This document shows, piece by piece, positions 49,878 to 57,884 of a stretch of DNA of 64,000 nucleotides. The DNA is from an uncultured bacterium. Lineage in GTDB: Bacteria > Cyanobacteriota > Vampirovibrionia > Gastranaerophilales > Gastranaerophilaceae. The notes under the pieces are model-generated. The model was not told the DNA's origin. It saw nothing but the letters and a program-made list of their open reading frames with translations, and did not search any database. Numbering within the stretch: the stretch's first letter is position 1; the number at the start of each line of letters is the position of its first letter. The stretch is from contig CACYKF010000014.1 of the NCBI GenBank assembly GCA_902774905.1, positions 1-64,000 of the forward strand, given 5' to 3'. The position numbers and the translations under genes were made by a program.

Positions 49878-51561
49878 TGTTTCCTGCTACTTCCACATAC
49901 AATCTCATTCCGCCCGTTGTGTTTATGTATGACGGATATGTAAATGTTATCGTATTCATTCCGTTTTGTAAATATTGCCCTAAATCTATACGATTAAAGC
50001 GTTCTTTTTTGTTCAATTTGATTGCTTCATAAATCCCGTTTATTGTCAGGTCTATATAATCAAGTTTGTACCTGTTATCGATAACCAAAATTCCCGTTCC
50101 GTTTTTGGTGTAAAAAGTTTGAGTTTTTTTGTTATCAGGTGCTTTAGAGGTTAAATAAATTGGTTCTGTAGAAAGGGTTATTCCCTGATAATAGTGTTTC
50201 AAAATTTCTTCAAAAGATTTGTGCAGGTGTGTTGCCATATAACCGGCACCATATTGGCTCATGCCGACTCCGTGTCCGTAACCTCCGCCGTATATTTTAA
50301 TTTTTGTGAGATTACCGTCAATGTCATGTTCTTCTTTAATTACAAAATTGGCACTTGGCAGGGCTTTGCCCTTAACAGTAAAAAGTCTGCGGATGACAAG
50401 TTCTTTTTCAACAGTATAATGAACTAATCCCGTATGGATTTCAATTTGCATTACTTTACCGGAAACTCCTCGTCTGATGACTTTTAGACCTGTTATTTTA
50501 TCAATAATTTCGCCTCTGCTCACAGACGGATGAACAAAACCTGCGTCACTTTGGGCAGCAATATGATTTTGCACCTCCGTTTGCAATTCTTCAGGTGTCC
50601 ATTCTCTTTCCCAGCGAAAATAAGAGGATTTATTATCAAAAGTTTTTGGTTTTGTTGTGTAAAAATTCAGAGCATCTTCTTCGTTTTCAAGTGTTCCGAA
50701 ATCCTCATAATCCGGAACTCCACGCAGATATTGTTTTGGGGGGGCAGGAAAAATTTTTGTTTTTGGCTCGGAAAAAGCATTATGATAACTTTCTGTGTAT
50801 CCGCCTGCCGTTGAAGAATACAGGGCAAGTATCATTTCGCCGTCATAAGTTGCAACAATTCCTTTTGTTTGTTCAACTGCTTTGTCAGACAATTCTTTTT
50901 CCGTATTTGCACCAAAATAAACCTGACTTGCAACAGAATCCACAACATCATAATTGGGGTTGGCTTTTACTCTTGGTGTTAATACATAATTTCTTGCCGC
51001 TACTGCTTGTGCTTTTAAGGCTTCAAGTCCGAAATGAACAGGCATTTCATTTGGTACAACACCTTTTAAATATTCTTCAACAGGCAAAGAATTTACTATA
51101 TGAAAATAACCTTCTTTAGGGCATATAAGTTCAATTTGACCTCTGTATTGAGCATCTTTTCCGGCGCGTTTTAAATCTTTTATCCCGATAAAACCGTAAT
51201 CGGATTTGAAAATTACCGGTCCTGATACTTTTGCTATGACATTATCATTACTGTCTTTTAGTATAAAAATTTTGCCGACCATAGAAATATTGACCTGATT
51301 ATTGCCGTCAAAAGTGTTTATATAGTTCTTGTTATTGTAAACTTCGTATTCTCCTGTTCCGTAAACAGAAACATTGTTCCACAAATAATTTGAAAAATTT
51401 TGGTTTCCTATACCAACTCTGACGATTTTTCCGTTATTAAAATTTTGTGTTTTAAAAGAATCAATTATTTTATTGATTTGATTTGAATTGTCTGCGTAAT
51501 TTGCGGATACGGGACAAATACATAACCCTAAAATTAAAATAATTAAGCCCAATCTTTTCAT
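49858..51561 (-). CDS. SpoIID/LytB-domain exported protein
   Basis: A 567-residue protein with a signal peptide (about 1-20), then the SpoIID catalytic domain in the middle: SLPVEEYLKGVVPNEMP near 160, LKAQAVAARNYVLTP near 184, SSTAGGYTESYHNAF near 250, and HGVGMSQYGAGYMA near 430. Family members are lytic transglycosylases acting on denuded glycan or cortical wall. The C-terminal 100 residues form a beta-rich domain of unknown type. The operon with murJ points to wall synthesis or remodelling. Confidence 0.9.
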   Translation of the reverse strand: MKRLGLIILILGLCICPVSANYADNSNQINKIIDSFKTQNFNNGKIVRVGIGNQNFSNYLWNNVSVYGTGEYEVYNNKNYINTFDGNNQVNISMVGKIFILKDSNDNVIAKVSGPVIFKSDYGFIGIKDLKRAGKDAQYRGQIELICPKEGYFHIVNSLPVEEYLKGVVPNEMPVHFGLEALKAQAVAARNYVLTPRVKANPNYDVVDSVASQVYFGANTEKELSDKAVEQTKGIVATYDGEMILALYSSTAGGYTESYHNAFSEPKTKIFPAPPKQYLRGVPDYEDFGTLENEEDALNFYTTKPKTFDNKSSYFRWEREWTPEELQTEVQNHIAAQSDAGFVHPSVSRGEIIDKITGLKVIRRGVSGKVMQIEIHTGLVHYTVEKELVIRRLFTVKGKALPSANFVIKEEHDIDGNLTKIKIYGGGYGHGVGMSQYGAGYMATHLHKSFEEILKHYYQGITLSTEPIYLTSKAPDNKKTQTFYTKNGTGILVIDNRYKLDYIDLTINGIYEAIKLNKKERFNRIDLGQYLQNGMNTITFTYPSYINTTGGMRLYVEVAGNNDDTNR

Positions 51562-51720
51562 AAATTTATTATATTACAAAATATAGATTGTTAAAATTGT
51601 AACGAAAATTTTTAAAACTGAAATTTATATTTTTTTTGTATTTTTATATTTATGTAAGTAATGAATTGCTTAGCCGCAAAATCGGTTCGCAATTACAAAA
51701 AATACCCAAGAAGATTGATT

Positions 51721-51924
51721 ATGATGAACAATTCGATAAATGCAGTACAAAGGCAATATATGTTTGCCGTAAACCCTGTGCAACTGTTTGAAACAAAAAA
51801 TTCACCCGTTGCATCAAAAAACTCTTTTGATTTTATAAACCAAAAGAGTCCAAATTCGTTTAATCCTTTTCATCCGAATGTTCAAAATTCTACGACTGCG
51901 AATAAATTGGATATTTTATCTTAA
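51721..51924 (+). CDS. Small lineage-specific Asn/Pro-rich protein
   Basis: A 67-residue, low-complexity protein rich in Asn, Ser, Phe and Pro (FDFINQKSPNSFNPFHPN). No fold is recognised. I prefer ATG 51721 since a weak bipartite promoter motif (51620-51658) would place the transcript start near an earlier ATG at 51661, which has no ribosome binding site. Its stop overlaps the convergent 51921 gene by four bases. Confidence 0.5.
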   Translation: MMNNSINAVQRQYMFAVNPVQLFETKNSPVASKNSFDFINQKSPNSFNPFHPNVQNSTTANKLDILS

Positions 51925-52145
51925 CAATAAGCAAGATGTTTTAGTACAGGGTCGCCAAAATATTTTCCTGCGTTTGCGTAATCTTCAACAACAGGAGATT
52001 GTCCGTAAGTTTTGTCCAAACCGTTGATAGAAGCATATAATCCTTTGTTTTGAATAGGGTTAGATACAACTCTTTGAGCCGGTACATTCCCTCTTGTGCC
52101 TGCTATAACATTTGAACCAAATAATTTTGATACATTAATTCCCAT
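51921..52145 (-). CDS. Small lineage-specific Gly/Asn-rich protein
   Basis: A 74-residue, unrecognised protein. It has no membrane helix. The C-terminal half (LDKTYGQSPVVEDYANAGKY) is polar and the end YC-terminal. AAGGGAAAAA precedes the ATG. A bipartite promoter motif lies about 40 bases upstream on the minus strand. Confidence 0.6.
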   Translation of the reverse strand: MGINVSKLFGSNVIAGTRGNVPAQRVVSNPIQNKGLYASINGLDKTYGQSPVVEDYANAGKYFGDPVLKHLAYC

Positions 52146-52178
52146 AGTGTTTCCTGATTTTTCCCTTATATATTAATT

Positions 52179-52204
52179 AAGTACAAAATTAATTAAAAAT
52201 TGAC
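52179..52204 (-). promoter_or_regulatory. Bipartite promoter-like motif, site 4
   Basis: Minus strand GTCAATTTT (52204-52196), 13 bases, then ACTTAATTAATATA from 52182. One base differs from the GGCAATTTT form; spacing is identical. It drives the 74-residue gene. Confidence 0.5.
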
Positions 52205-52235
52205 AAATTTTTGTCGAATATTAAGAAATATTAAC

Positions 52236-52985
52236 TTAAAATTCTTGCGGTAAATTTAGCCGTGAATAAAATGCCTTTATTGCGTTTCTGACAACCTGCG
52301 ATTCTCTTGATATCGGATTTCTTTCAAGTTCGCTATCGTAAGGAATTGCACCTAAAATATCCAAGTCATATTTATGCAAAAGTTCAGATAGTGCAAGCAT
52401 TTTGCTGTTATCAACTTTATTAACGACAACACCTAACTGTGTTCCTGCTGCGTGTTTTGCGCTGAATTCTTTTATGCGCTGAGCCAAATGTGCAGATTCT
52501 TCAGACGGATTAGCCACAATTATAGTTGAATCAATTTCAATATCGACAAGTTGATTTAAATATTTTAAGTCAAATTCACAGTCAAAAATACAAAAATCGT
52601 AACGATTGATTAGTTTATACACCGCATCATTGATTTGTTTTGTAATCGGACATCTGCAATCTTTTGAACCTACAAACCATGATTCTATAATGTCAACATT
52701 ATCGTTTATCGGGACAAGAATTTCTTCTAACGCCCATTCAATAAATTCAGATTTACTCATATCGTCAGGAATACCGGTTTTATATTCGTGTTTTCCGCTC
52801 CTGATACCGTAAATTGTATTTCTTATATCAAGTCCGAAACTGTGAGCGAGTTCGCTTGTCAGGTCATTGTCAAATAACAAAATTGATTTATCGGGGTACA
52901 TTTCTTCAAAAATGTGCATAAACGCTTTTACAATTGTTGTTTTTCCGCTTCCGCCTTTACCTGTTACGGCTAATTTTATTGTCAA
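52236..52985 (-). CDS. CooC/MinD-like P-loop ATPase
   Basis: A 249-residue ParA/MinD-superfamily ATPase of the CooC subgroup, used to insert metal into or activate carbon-monoxide or corrinoid enzymes. The deviant Walker A KGGSGKTT is at 10-17, followed by LLFDNDLTSELAHSFGL, CIFDCEFD (Walker B) and VVNKVDNS. CPITKQ near 113 could be a Cys pair for metal (SKDCRCPI). It is three bases downstream of the MetE/UROD-like gene, and that pairing supports a corrinoid-protein maturation role. Confidence 0.82.
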   Translation of the reverse strand: MTIKLAVTGKGGSGKTTIVKAFMHIFEEMYPDKSILLFDNDLTSELAHSFGLDIRNTIYGIRSGKHEYKTGIPDDMSKSEFIEWALEEILVPINDNVDIIESWFVGSKDCRCPITKQINDAVYKLINRYDFCIFDCEFDLKYLNQLVDIEIDSTIIVANPSEESAHLAQRIKEFSAKHAAGTQLGVVVNKVDNSKMLALSELLHKYDLDILGAIPYDSELERNPISRESQVVRNAIKAFYSRLNLPQEF

Positions 52986-52988
52986 AAT

Positions 52989-54059
52989 CTACTCCTCACT
53001 TTTTAATCTGTCTGATAATTCTTTGACTAAACGCATTGCAAGTTCTGCATCTTTAACACTTAATCCTCCTGCCCCGCAAGATGATGTTATCAGCGAATTA
53101 TCTAAAATAAGTTTCTCATTTATGCCGTTTTTAGTCAAATAATTTACACTATCGTGAAACTTTTGTACCAAATTTTCTGTATTTAATTTGCGTAAAATCT
53201 CTCCGTCAAGTGTCGGCACAAATCCCCAAGCAATTTTTCCGCCGTTATTTAAAAATTTTGAAATCTCTTTATGATATACATTAAAATTTTGTCCGTAAGT
53301 ATAGGCATCAAAATTTATAATATTAACTCCGGTTTTTATCGGAATCCGCCAGTCACATTTCCCGCAGCAGTGCATTGCGCTCAATGCTCCGTTTGATTTT
53401 ATAACTTCTGATATTTCATTAATCATCGAAATAACATCATTTTCTGATATCGTCAAATATGCAGATGAACCGATTTGAGAAACAGACGGCTCGTCCATAA
53501 AAATTATCGGAATAGTGTCAGAGTTTGCGGATTTTATTCGCTTAATCTGCCATAAAACTTTCAGTGTTAAGAGTTTTACAATTATATCACGCAAAGTTTC
53601 ATCATAAATTATTGCTCTGCCGTTTTGATCGTTTAGAGATGTGCAAAGAGTAAACGCTCCGACAATTTGACCTTTTGCATATTTAGGTTTGTTTTCTTTT
53701 ATAAACTGTTCAAATTTTTCAAAAGTGGAAGATGATTTTTTGCTGATAGCATATTTATCAAGTAAAGGTGAATTTATATCAGCCATAATTTCTTCATAGT
53801 CGCTGAAAAACTCTTCCAAACCTGATAAAAATTCTTCACTTTCACTATTAAGAATAAATTTTTCACTCTTATCGGGTGAAAATGTAGGTAATCCTTCCAA
53901 AAACTGAAGCATCATATCTTCATTTTTGCTGATATTTGCAAGTTGAGGGAAAAACGGAATTTGAGAAAAATTTTGCTCTACAATTCTCATCGCCTCATCA
54001 GGATTTTTGTGAGGTAATGAACCTATTCCAAGCGGTTGAAGTTTTAAATCATTTTCCAT
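52989..54059 (-). CDS. Core-MetE / UROD-like methyltransferase-fold protein
   Basis: A 356-residue TIM-barrel protein. N-terminal LGIGSLPHKNPDEAMRIV and IPFFPQLAN, middle IIFMDEPSVSQIGS, then AMHCCGKCDW and the C-terminal SSCGAGGLS. The His-x-Cys and the last Cys are the zinc ligands of cobalamin-independent methionine synthase relatives (core-MetE), which use corrinoid or folate methyl donors. Uroporphyrinogen decarboxylase-like members share the barrel. Paired with a CooC-type ATPase, it may act in corrinoid-dependent methyl transfer. Confidence 0.75.
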   Translation of the reverse strand: MENDLKLQPLGIGSLPHKNPDEAMRIVEQNFSQIPFFPQLANISKNEDMMLQFLEGLPTFSPDKSEKFILNSESEEFLSGLEEFFSDYEEIMADINSPLLDKYAISKKSSSTFEKFEQFIKENKPKYAKGQIVGAFTLCTSLNDQNGRAIIYDETLRDIIVKLLTLKVLWQIKRIKSANSDTIPIIFMDEPSVSQIGSSAYLTISENDVISMINEISEVIKSNGALSAMHCCGKCDWRIPIKTGVNIINFDAYTYGQNFNVYHKEISKFLNNGGKIAWGFVPTLDGEILRKLNTENLVQKFHDSVNYLTKNGINEKLILDNSLITSSCGAGGLSVKDAELAMRLVKELSDRLKSEE

Positions 54060-54082
54060 ACTAATTTAGCCTTTATAACGAA

Positions 54083-54115
54083 ACTGTCATTCTGAATTTA
54101 TTTCAGAATGACAGT
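54083..54115. terminator. Long hairpin between rplI and the MetE-like gene
   Basis: ACTGTCATTCTGAA and TTCAGAATGACAGT form a perfect 14-bp stem around a 5-base loop. Related to the 21541 repeat; a terminator role on the minus strand is likely for rplI. Confidence 0.65.
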
Positions 54116-54154
54116 TACAATTTTATAACTGTTGAGTCTGTATGCCTGCTTGCA

Positions 54155-54658
54155 TTATTCAGCAGTTTCTTCAGTTGCAGGTTCTTCTTCAATAGCTTCT
54201 TTAACAACTTCTGAAGCGGTTACAACAACAGCCAATTCGCATTTAACTTTTGAAGTTAATTTGATAAGCATTTTGTATTCGCCGATTTTGTTGATTGGAG
54301 CATTAAGAGAAATTGATTTTTTATCAACTTCAATACCTGTTTTTGCAAGAAGTTCTTCTGCAAGTTTTTTGGTAGTGATTGTACCAAACAATTTACCTGA
54401 TTCACCTGCTTTTGCGGATAATTCAAGTTTGCCGAATTCTTCAATTTTGCCTGCTTTTTCTAATGCTTCTGCGTTCAATTTTTCTTGTTTTGCCTTGATT
54501 CTTGCAATATTCTTTTCTCTGTTTTCCAAAGCACCTTTAGTTGCTAATTCTGCAACATTTTGAGGTAATAAAAAGTTTCTTGCATAACCGTCTTTAACAT
54601 TGATGATGTCACCGGCTTCGCCAAGATTTTGAACATCTTTTTTCAATATAATTTGCAT
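54155..54658 (-). CDS. rplI: 50S ribosomal protein L9
   Basis: A 167-residue ribosomal protein. The N-terminal rRNA-binding domain (MQIILKKDVQNLGEAGDIIN, then VKDGYARNFLLPQ) is intact, followed by the long central helix and the C-terminal domain. The C-terminal tail (about 150-167) is Glu-rich and extends beyond the usual 148 residues. AAGGAG precedes the ATG. Confidence 0.96.
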   Translation of the reverse strand: MQIILKKDVQNLGEAGDIINVKDGYARNFLLPQNVAELATKGALENREKNIARIKAKQEKLNAEALEKAGKIEEFGKLELSAKAGESGKLFGTITTKKLAEELLAKTGIEVDKKSISLNAPINKIGEYKMLIKLTSKVKCELAVVVTASEVVKEAIEEEPATEETAE

Positions 54659-54787
54659 AATAATATTCTCCTTTGTACTTATATTTCTGCGTGTAGCACC
54701 ACCTTACACCAAACAAACTCATTTGTCGAGAGGTTATGTAAATTTGTTAAGTTTATCAGCATTTTCAAGTTTCAATGGAAAAGTGGA

Positions 54788-55147
54788 TTAAAGTTTTGTA
54801 TATTCTTGTATTATGTACTCTAAAACATTATTAATATTTTTTGAAATATCATTATTGTAAATTCTTATTACTTTATAACCCAAACTGTTTAAATATTGTG
54901 TTCTATTTTTATCATAAACAACATCTTTATCTTCAAGGTGTTGTGAACCGTCAAGTTCAATAATCAATTTCTTTTCCATACAAATAAAATCCGCAATATA
55001 TTTCCCGATAGGAACTTGACGGCGAAATTTTATATTATTTAATCCTCTGTTTCTCAAATAATACCACAATACACTTTCTGTATCGGTTTGATTTTGTCTT
55101 AATTCTTTAGAATTTTTACTTGCATTTTTTGTGTAGTGCCTATTCAT
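54788..55147 (-). CDS. DUF559 endonuclease-like protein
   Basis: A 119-residue protein of the DUF559 family, related to Vsr and PD-(D/E)XK nucleases. TESVLWYYLRNRGLNNIKFR and the GKYIADFICMEKKLIIELDG core (Asp, then Glu-Leu-Asp) is complete, followed by YLNSLGYKVIRIYN. I use ATG 55147; the upstream extension is repeat DNA. Substrate unknown; often carried with mobile or repeat elements, and an intergenic repeat ends just upstream. Confidence 0.88.
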   Translation of the reverse strand: MNRHYTKNASKNSKELRQNQTDTESVLWYYLRNRGLNNIKFRRQVPIGKYIADFICMEKKLIIELDGSQHLEDKDVVYDKNRTQYLNSLGYKVIRIYNNDISKNINNVLEYIIQEYTKL

Positions 55148-55166
55148 AAGATAATTATAACATAAC

Positions 55167-55293
55167 AACCCCTCTACCTCTGGGAGAGGGTAGAAAATCA
55201 AGTTGAGCCGGTGTGAGCAGAGGATGAAAGGTGAAGCCGATATCCGTTTAGTGCGAACACCGGCTGCGAAACTTAGATTTTCGGGTGAGGGTT
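55167..55293. repeat. CCCTCTACC..GGGTGAGGG intergenic repeat
   Basis: Starts AACCCCTCTACCTCTGGGAG and ends TTAGATTTTCGGGTGAGGG, the same end as 12240-12380. The core GAGCAGAGGATGAAAGG resembles the insert after tRNA-Gln. Confidence 0.75.
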
Positions 55294-55318
55294 TATGTAT
55301 ATAAATTTGTAACAAAAA

Positions 55319-55353
55319 GGCAATTTTAAGAATAAAGAATACTTTATATATTC
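55319..55353 (+). promoter_or_regulatory. Bipartite promoter-like motif, site 5
   Basis: GGCAATTTT (55319-55327), 13 bases, then ACTTTATATATTCAAT from 55341. The ATG of its gene is 32 bases downstream with AGGGGA between. Confidence 0.65.
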
Positions 55354-55372
55354 AATAGGGGAAAATATTGTT

Positions 55373-56200
55373 ATGGGGATAGCAAAAGTTTCTATTCAAA
55401 CATTGCGAACATTTGTTAAAAATGGTTGGACTATTGCAAACAGACGCGCTATTACTTCGCAAATCGGCAAGTCAAATTTTGATGAAATAACAAACTTGGC
55501 GAGGAAGCAAGGCATGACAGGAGATGTATTTGATTATCAAATGGTTAAAGATCAATTTACTTCTAATAACCTCACAACTCTTAAAAGGAGTATAGCCGGC
55601 GAAGTCCCTAAAAATGAAGGTACTGCATTTAAACGAGTAAATACTAATGGTAAAATAGAAAAACAACCTATTTCTGTTAAGATAATGCCCATTAGAGAAA
55701 ATGAAGAATGGGTTACTTATAATTTCTTTGACGGAAATATACCAATAGGGTTTGTGCAATTAGAGGAACATTTCAATATTGGGAAAGAACTACGACCTCG
55801 TGTTGGTTTATTCAAAGATTATCCCGAATATGGAATACAAGGGAATAGGGTAATTGTTCACATGCTACAAAATTATAATGAAAAAGTATATGCTGGTATA
55901 GGAAATTTAGCAGATAGGGTTGCTGTTCAACATTGTCTTAATCATGGTATTGAACCAAATATTTTGTCTGAAGCATCTTATCAATCTCATTTAGCCCATT
56001 TTCTTAGGGGGAAGCGTTTTTTACCATACAAAGGAGAAGATTATAATAAAATTTTTGAACAACTAGCAAAAATTCATACTACAGGTGTGCGTATAGATAC
56101 TTCTCAATATGGGTCATTATTTACATATATGCCAAGAGAAATGGTTGAGCAAATAAAAACTGAGGTTGCAAATACACCATTATTTACTTTTAAAATATAA
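55373..56200 (+). CDS. Lineage-specific protein with possible GNAT-like fold
   Basis: A 275-residue, unrecognised protein. The N-terminal 100 residues are helical and basic. The C-terminal half has EEWVTYNFFDGNIPIGFVQL, then NEKVYAGIGNLADRVAVQHC, in the order strand-strand-helix as in GNAT acetyltransferases, but the acetyl-CoA loop is not clear. No FTG motif or signal peptide. Driven by the bipartite motif at 55319. Confidence 0.55.
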   Translation: MGIAKVSIQTLRTFVKNGWTIANRRAITSQIGKSNFDEITNLARKQGMTGDVFDYQMVKDQFTSNNLTTLKRSIAGEVPKNEGTAFKRVNTNGKIEKQPISVKIMPIRENEEWVTYNFFDGNIPIGFVQLEEHFNIGKELRPRVGLFKDYPEYGIQGNRVIVHMLQNYNEKVYAGIGNLADRVAVQHCLNHGIEPNILSEASYQSHLAHFLRGKRFLPYKGEDYNKIFEQLAKIHTTGVRIDTSQYGSLFTYMPREMVEQIKTEVANTPLFTFKI

Positions 56201-56257
56201 TTTGTAAATTATTTTCTAGTATGGGTAAAGCATAATGCGTATTTACAATTTAAACAA

Positions 56258-56325
56258 CCCTCACCCATTTTTCTAATGCTCATACTTCGCATTGAAAAAC
56301 TACCCTCTCCCAGAGGTAGAGGGAA
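56258..56325. repeat. AACCCTCACCC..GGTAGAGGG short repeat
   Basis: The same ends as 24239-24304. It lies between the 55373 gene and trmFO. Confidence 0.6.
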
Positions 56326-56369
56326 TAAGTATTTACATGCTTACTTCTTTGTCCTAAACTTTTATTACT

Positions 56370-57686
56370 ATGGAAGTGAATGTTATCGGGGCAGGGCTTG
56401 CGGGGGCGGAAGCGGCTTTGCAACTTGCAAAACGAGGGTTTAAAGTCAATTTATACGAAATGCGCCCAAATGTTGAAACAGGTGCGCATACCACAGAAGA
56501 CTGCGCAGAATTTGTCTGCTCAAATTCTCTCGGAAGTTATGATATTACAAACGGCAGCGGTCTTTTAAAACACGAAATGGAAATCTTAGGCGGTGAATTG
56601 ATAGAAATTGCTAAAGATTGTGCCGTTCCGGCAGGGAACGCACTTGCGATTGACAGACACAAATTCTCTCAAACCGTAACCGAAAAAATTACATCAAATC
56701 CTAATATTAATTTAGTAAGAGAAGAAGTAACAAAAATTCCTGATAGTCCGACTATTATTGCATCAGGACCTTTGACAAGTGATAAATTTGCTAATCGTAT
56801 AAAAGAATTTACAAAAAGCGAATATCTGCATTTTTTTGATGCAATTGCGCCGATTGTCGAGTGCGACAGTATAAATTTTGATATTGCATTTTGGGCAAGC
56901 CGATACGATAAAGGGGAAGCATCTTATATCAATTGCCCGATGAATAAAGAGCAGTATGAAAAATTCTATAATATTTTAATCAATGCTCCAAGAATTGAGC
57001 GACATGATTTTGAAAAAGGTGCGAAATTTTTTGAAAGTTGTCTGCCTATTGAAGTTTTGGCTTCTCGCGGGGAAAATACTTTGCGTTTTGGACCCATGAA
57101 GCCTGTCGGTTTGATTGATAAACGAACAGGGGAAAAGAATTATGCCGTTGTTCAGTTAAGGCAGGATAACAGTGCAAAAACACTTTTTAACCTTGTCGGA
57201 TTTCAGACCAATCTAAAATGGGGTGCGCAGAAAGAACTTTTACAATCAATTCCGGGACTTGAAGATTGTAATATTGTCCGTTATGGTGTTATGCACAGAA
57301 ATACTTTTATAAATTCTCCAAAACTTTTAAATCCTACTTTGCAAACAAGAGAAAGAAAGGATTTGTTCTTTGCAGGTCAGATAACAGGAACTGAAGGTTA
57401 CACCGAATCAATTGCATCAGGACTTTTGGCAGGAATAAACATGGCAAAATGTCTCAATAATGAGCCTTTGCTTGAACTGCCGTCTGAAACCATGCTCGGT
57501 GCTTTGACTCATTATATAACTAATCCCGAAAACGACAATTTTCAGCCGATAAATTCAAATTGGGGGATTATACCGCCTGTTGAACTGCCGAAAAAAGAAC
57601 GCAAAAACAAAAAACTTAAAGGCGAACTGATGTCCCAAAGAGCCGTTGCGACACTTAATAACTATCTTTTAAAAAGTGAAATTTAA
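56370..57686 (+). CDS. trmFO: Methylenetetrahydrofolate-dependent tRNA (uracil-54) methyltransferase
   Basis: A 438-residue FAD enzyme forming ribothymidine at position 54 of tRNA. The FAD motif GAGLAGAEAALQLAKRG is at 7-23, then EFVCSNSLGS with the catalytic Cys near 51, AGNALAIDRHKFS, and GQITGTEGYTESIASG. Complete. It has no strong ribosome binding site (the ATG follows TTTATTACT), and the gene lies alone after a short repeat. Confidence 0.95.
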   Translation: MEVNVIGAGLAGAEAALQLAKRGFKVNLYEMRPNVETGAHTTEDCAEFVCSNSLGSYDITNGSGLLKHEMEILGGELIEIAKDCAVPAGNALAIDRHKFSQTVTEKITSNPNINLVREEVTKIPDSPTIIASGPLTSDKFANRIKEFTKSEYLHFFDAIAPIVECDSINFDIAFWASRYDKGEASYINCPMNKEQYEKFYNILINAPRIERHDFEKGAKFFESCLPIEVLASRGENTLRFGPMKPVGLIDKRTGEKNYAVVQLRQDNSAKTLFNLVGFQTNLKWGAQKELLQSIPGLEDCNIVRYGVMHRNTFINSPKLLNPTLQTRERKDLFFAGQITGTEGYTESIASGLLAGINMAKCLNNEPLLELPSETMLGALTHYITNPENDNFQPINSNWGIIPPVELPKKERKNKKLKGELMSQRAVATLNNYLLKSEI

Positions 57687-57819
57687 AAGTTTTGTAACAG
57701 AATTGTTATAAATGTAGTAAATAACTTGAAAAATTTTCTCGGATTAAGTATAATAAGTACACTTGTTTTAAAACAGTTGTGTATAAATGTAAAAGTTTTG
57801 AAACATTACCCAAAAAAAA

Positions 57820-57859
57820 GACAATTTAACTAAAAGTATTGTTTTTATCTATTATGTAG
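57820..57859 (+). promoter_or_regulatory. Bipartite promoter-like motif, site 6 (weak)
   Basis: GACAATTTA (57820-57828), 13 bases, then TTTTTATCTATTATG from 57842. The ATG of the 681-residue FTG protein is 43 bases downstream. Confidence 0.4.
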
Positions 57860-57884
57860 CAGGTTTTGAAATATAGTAGGGATT

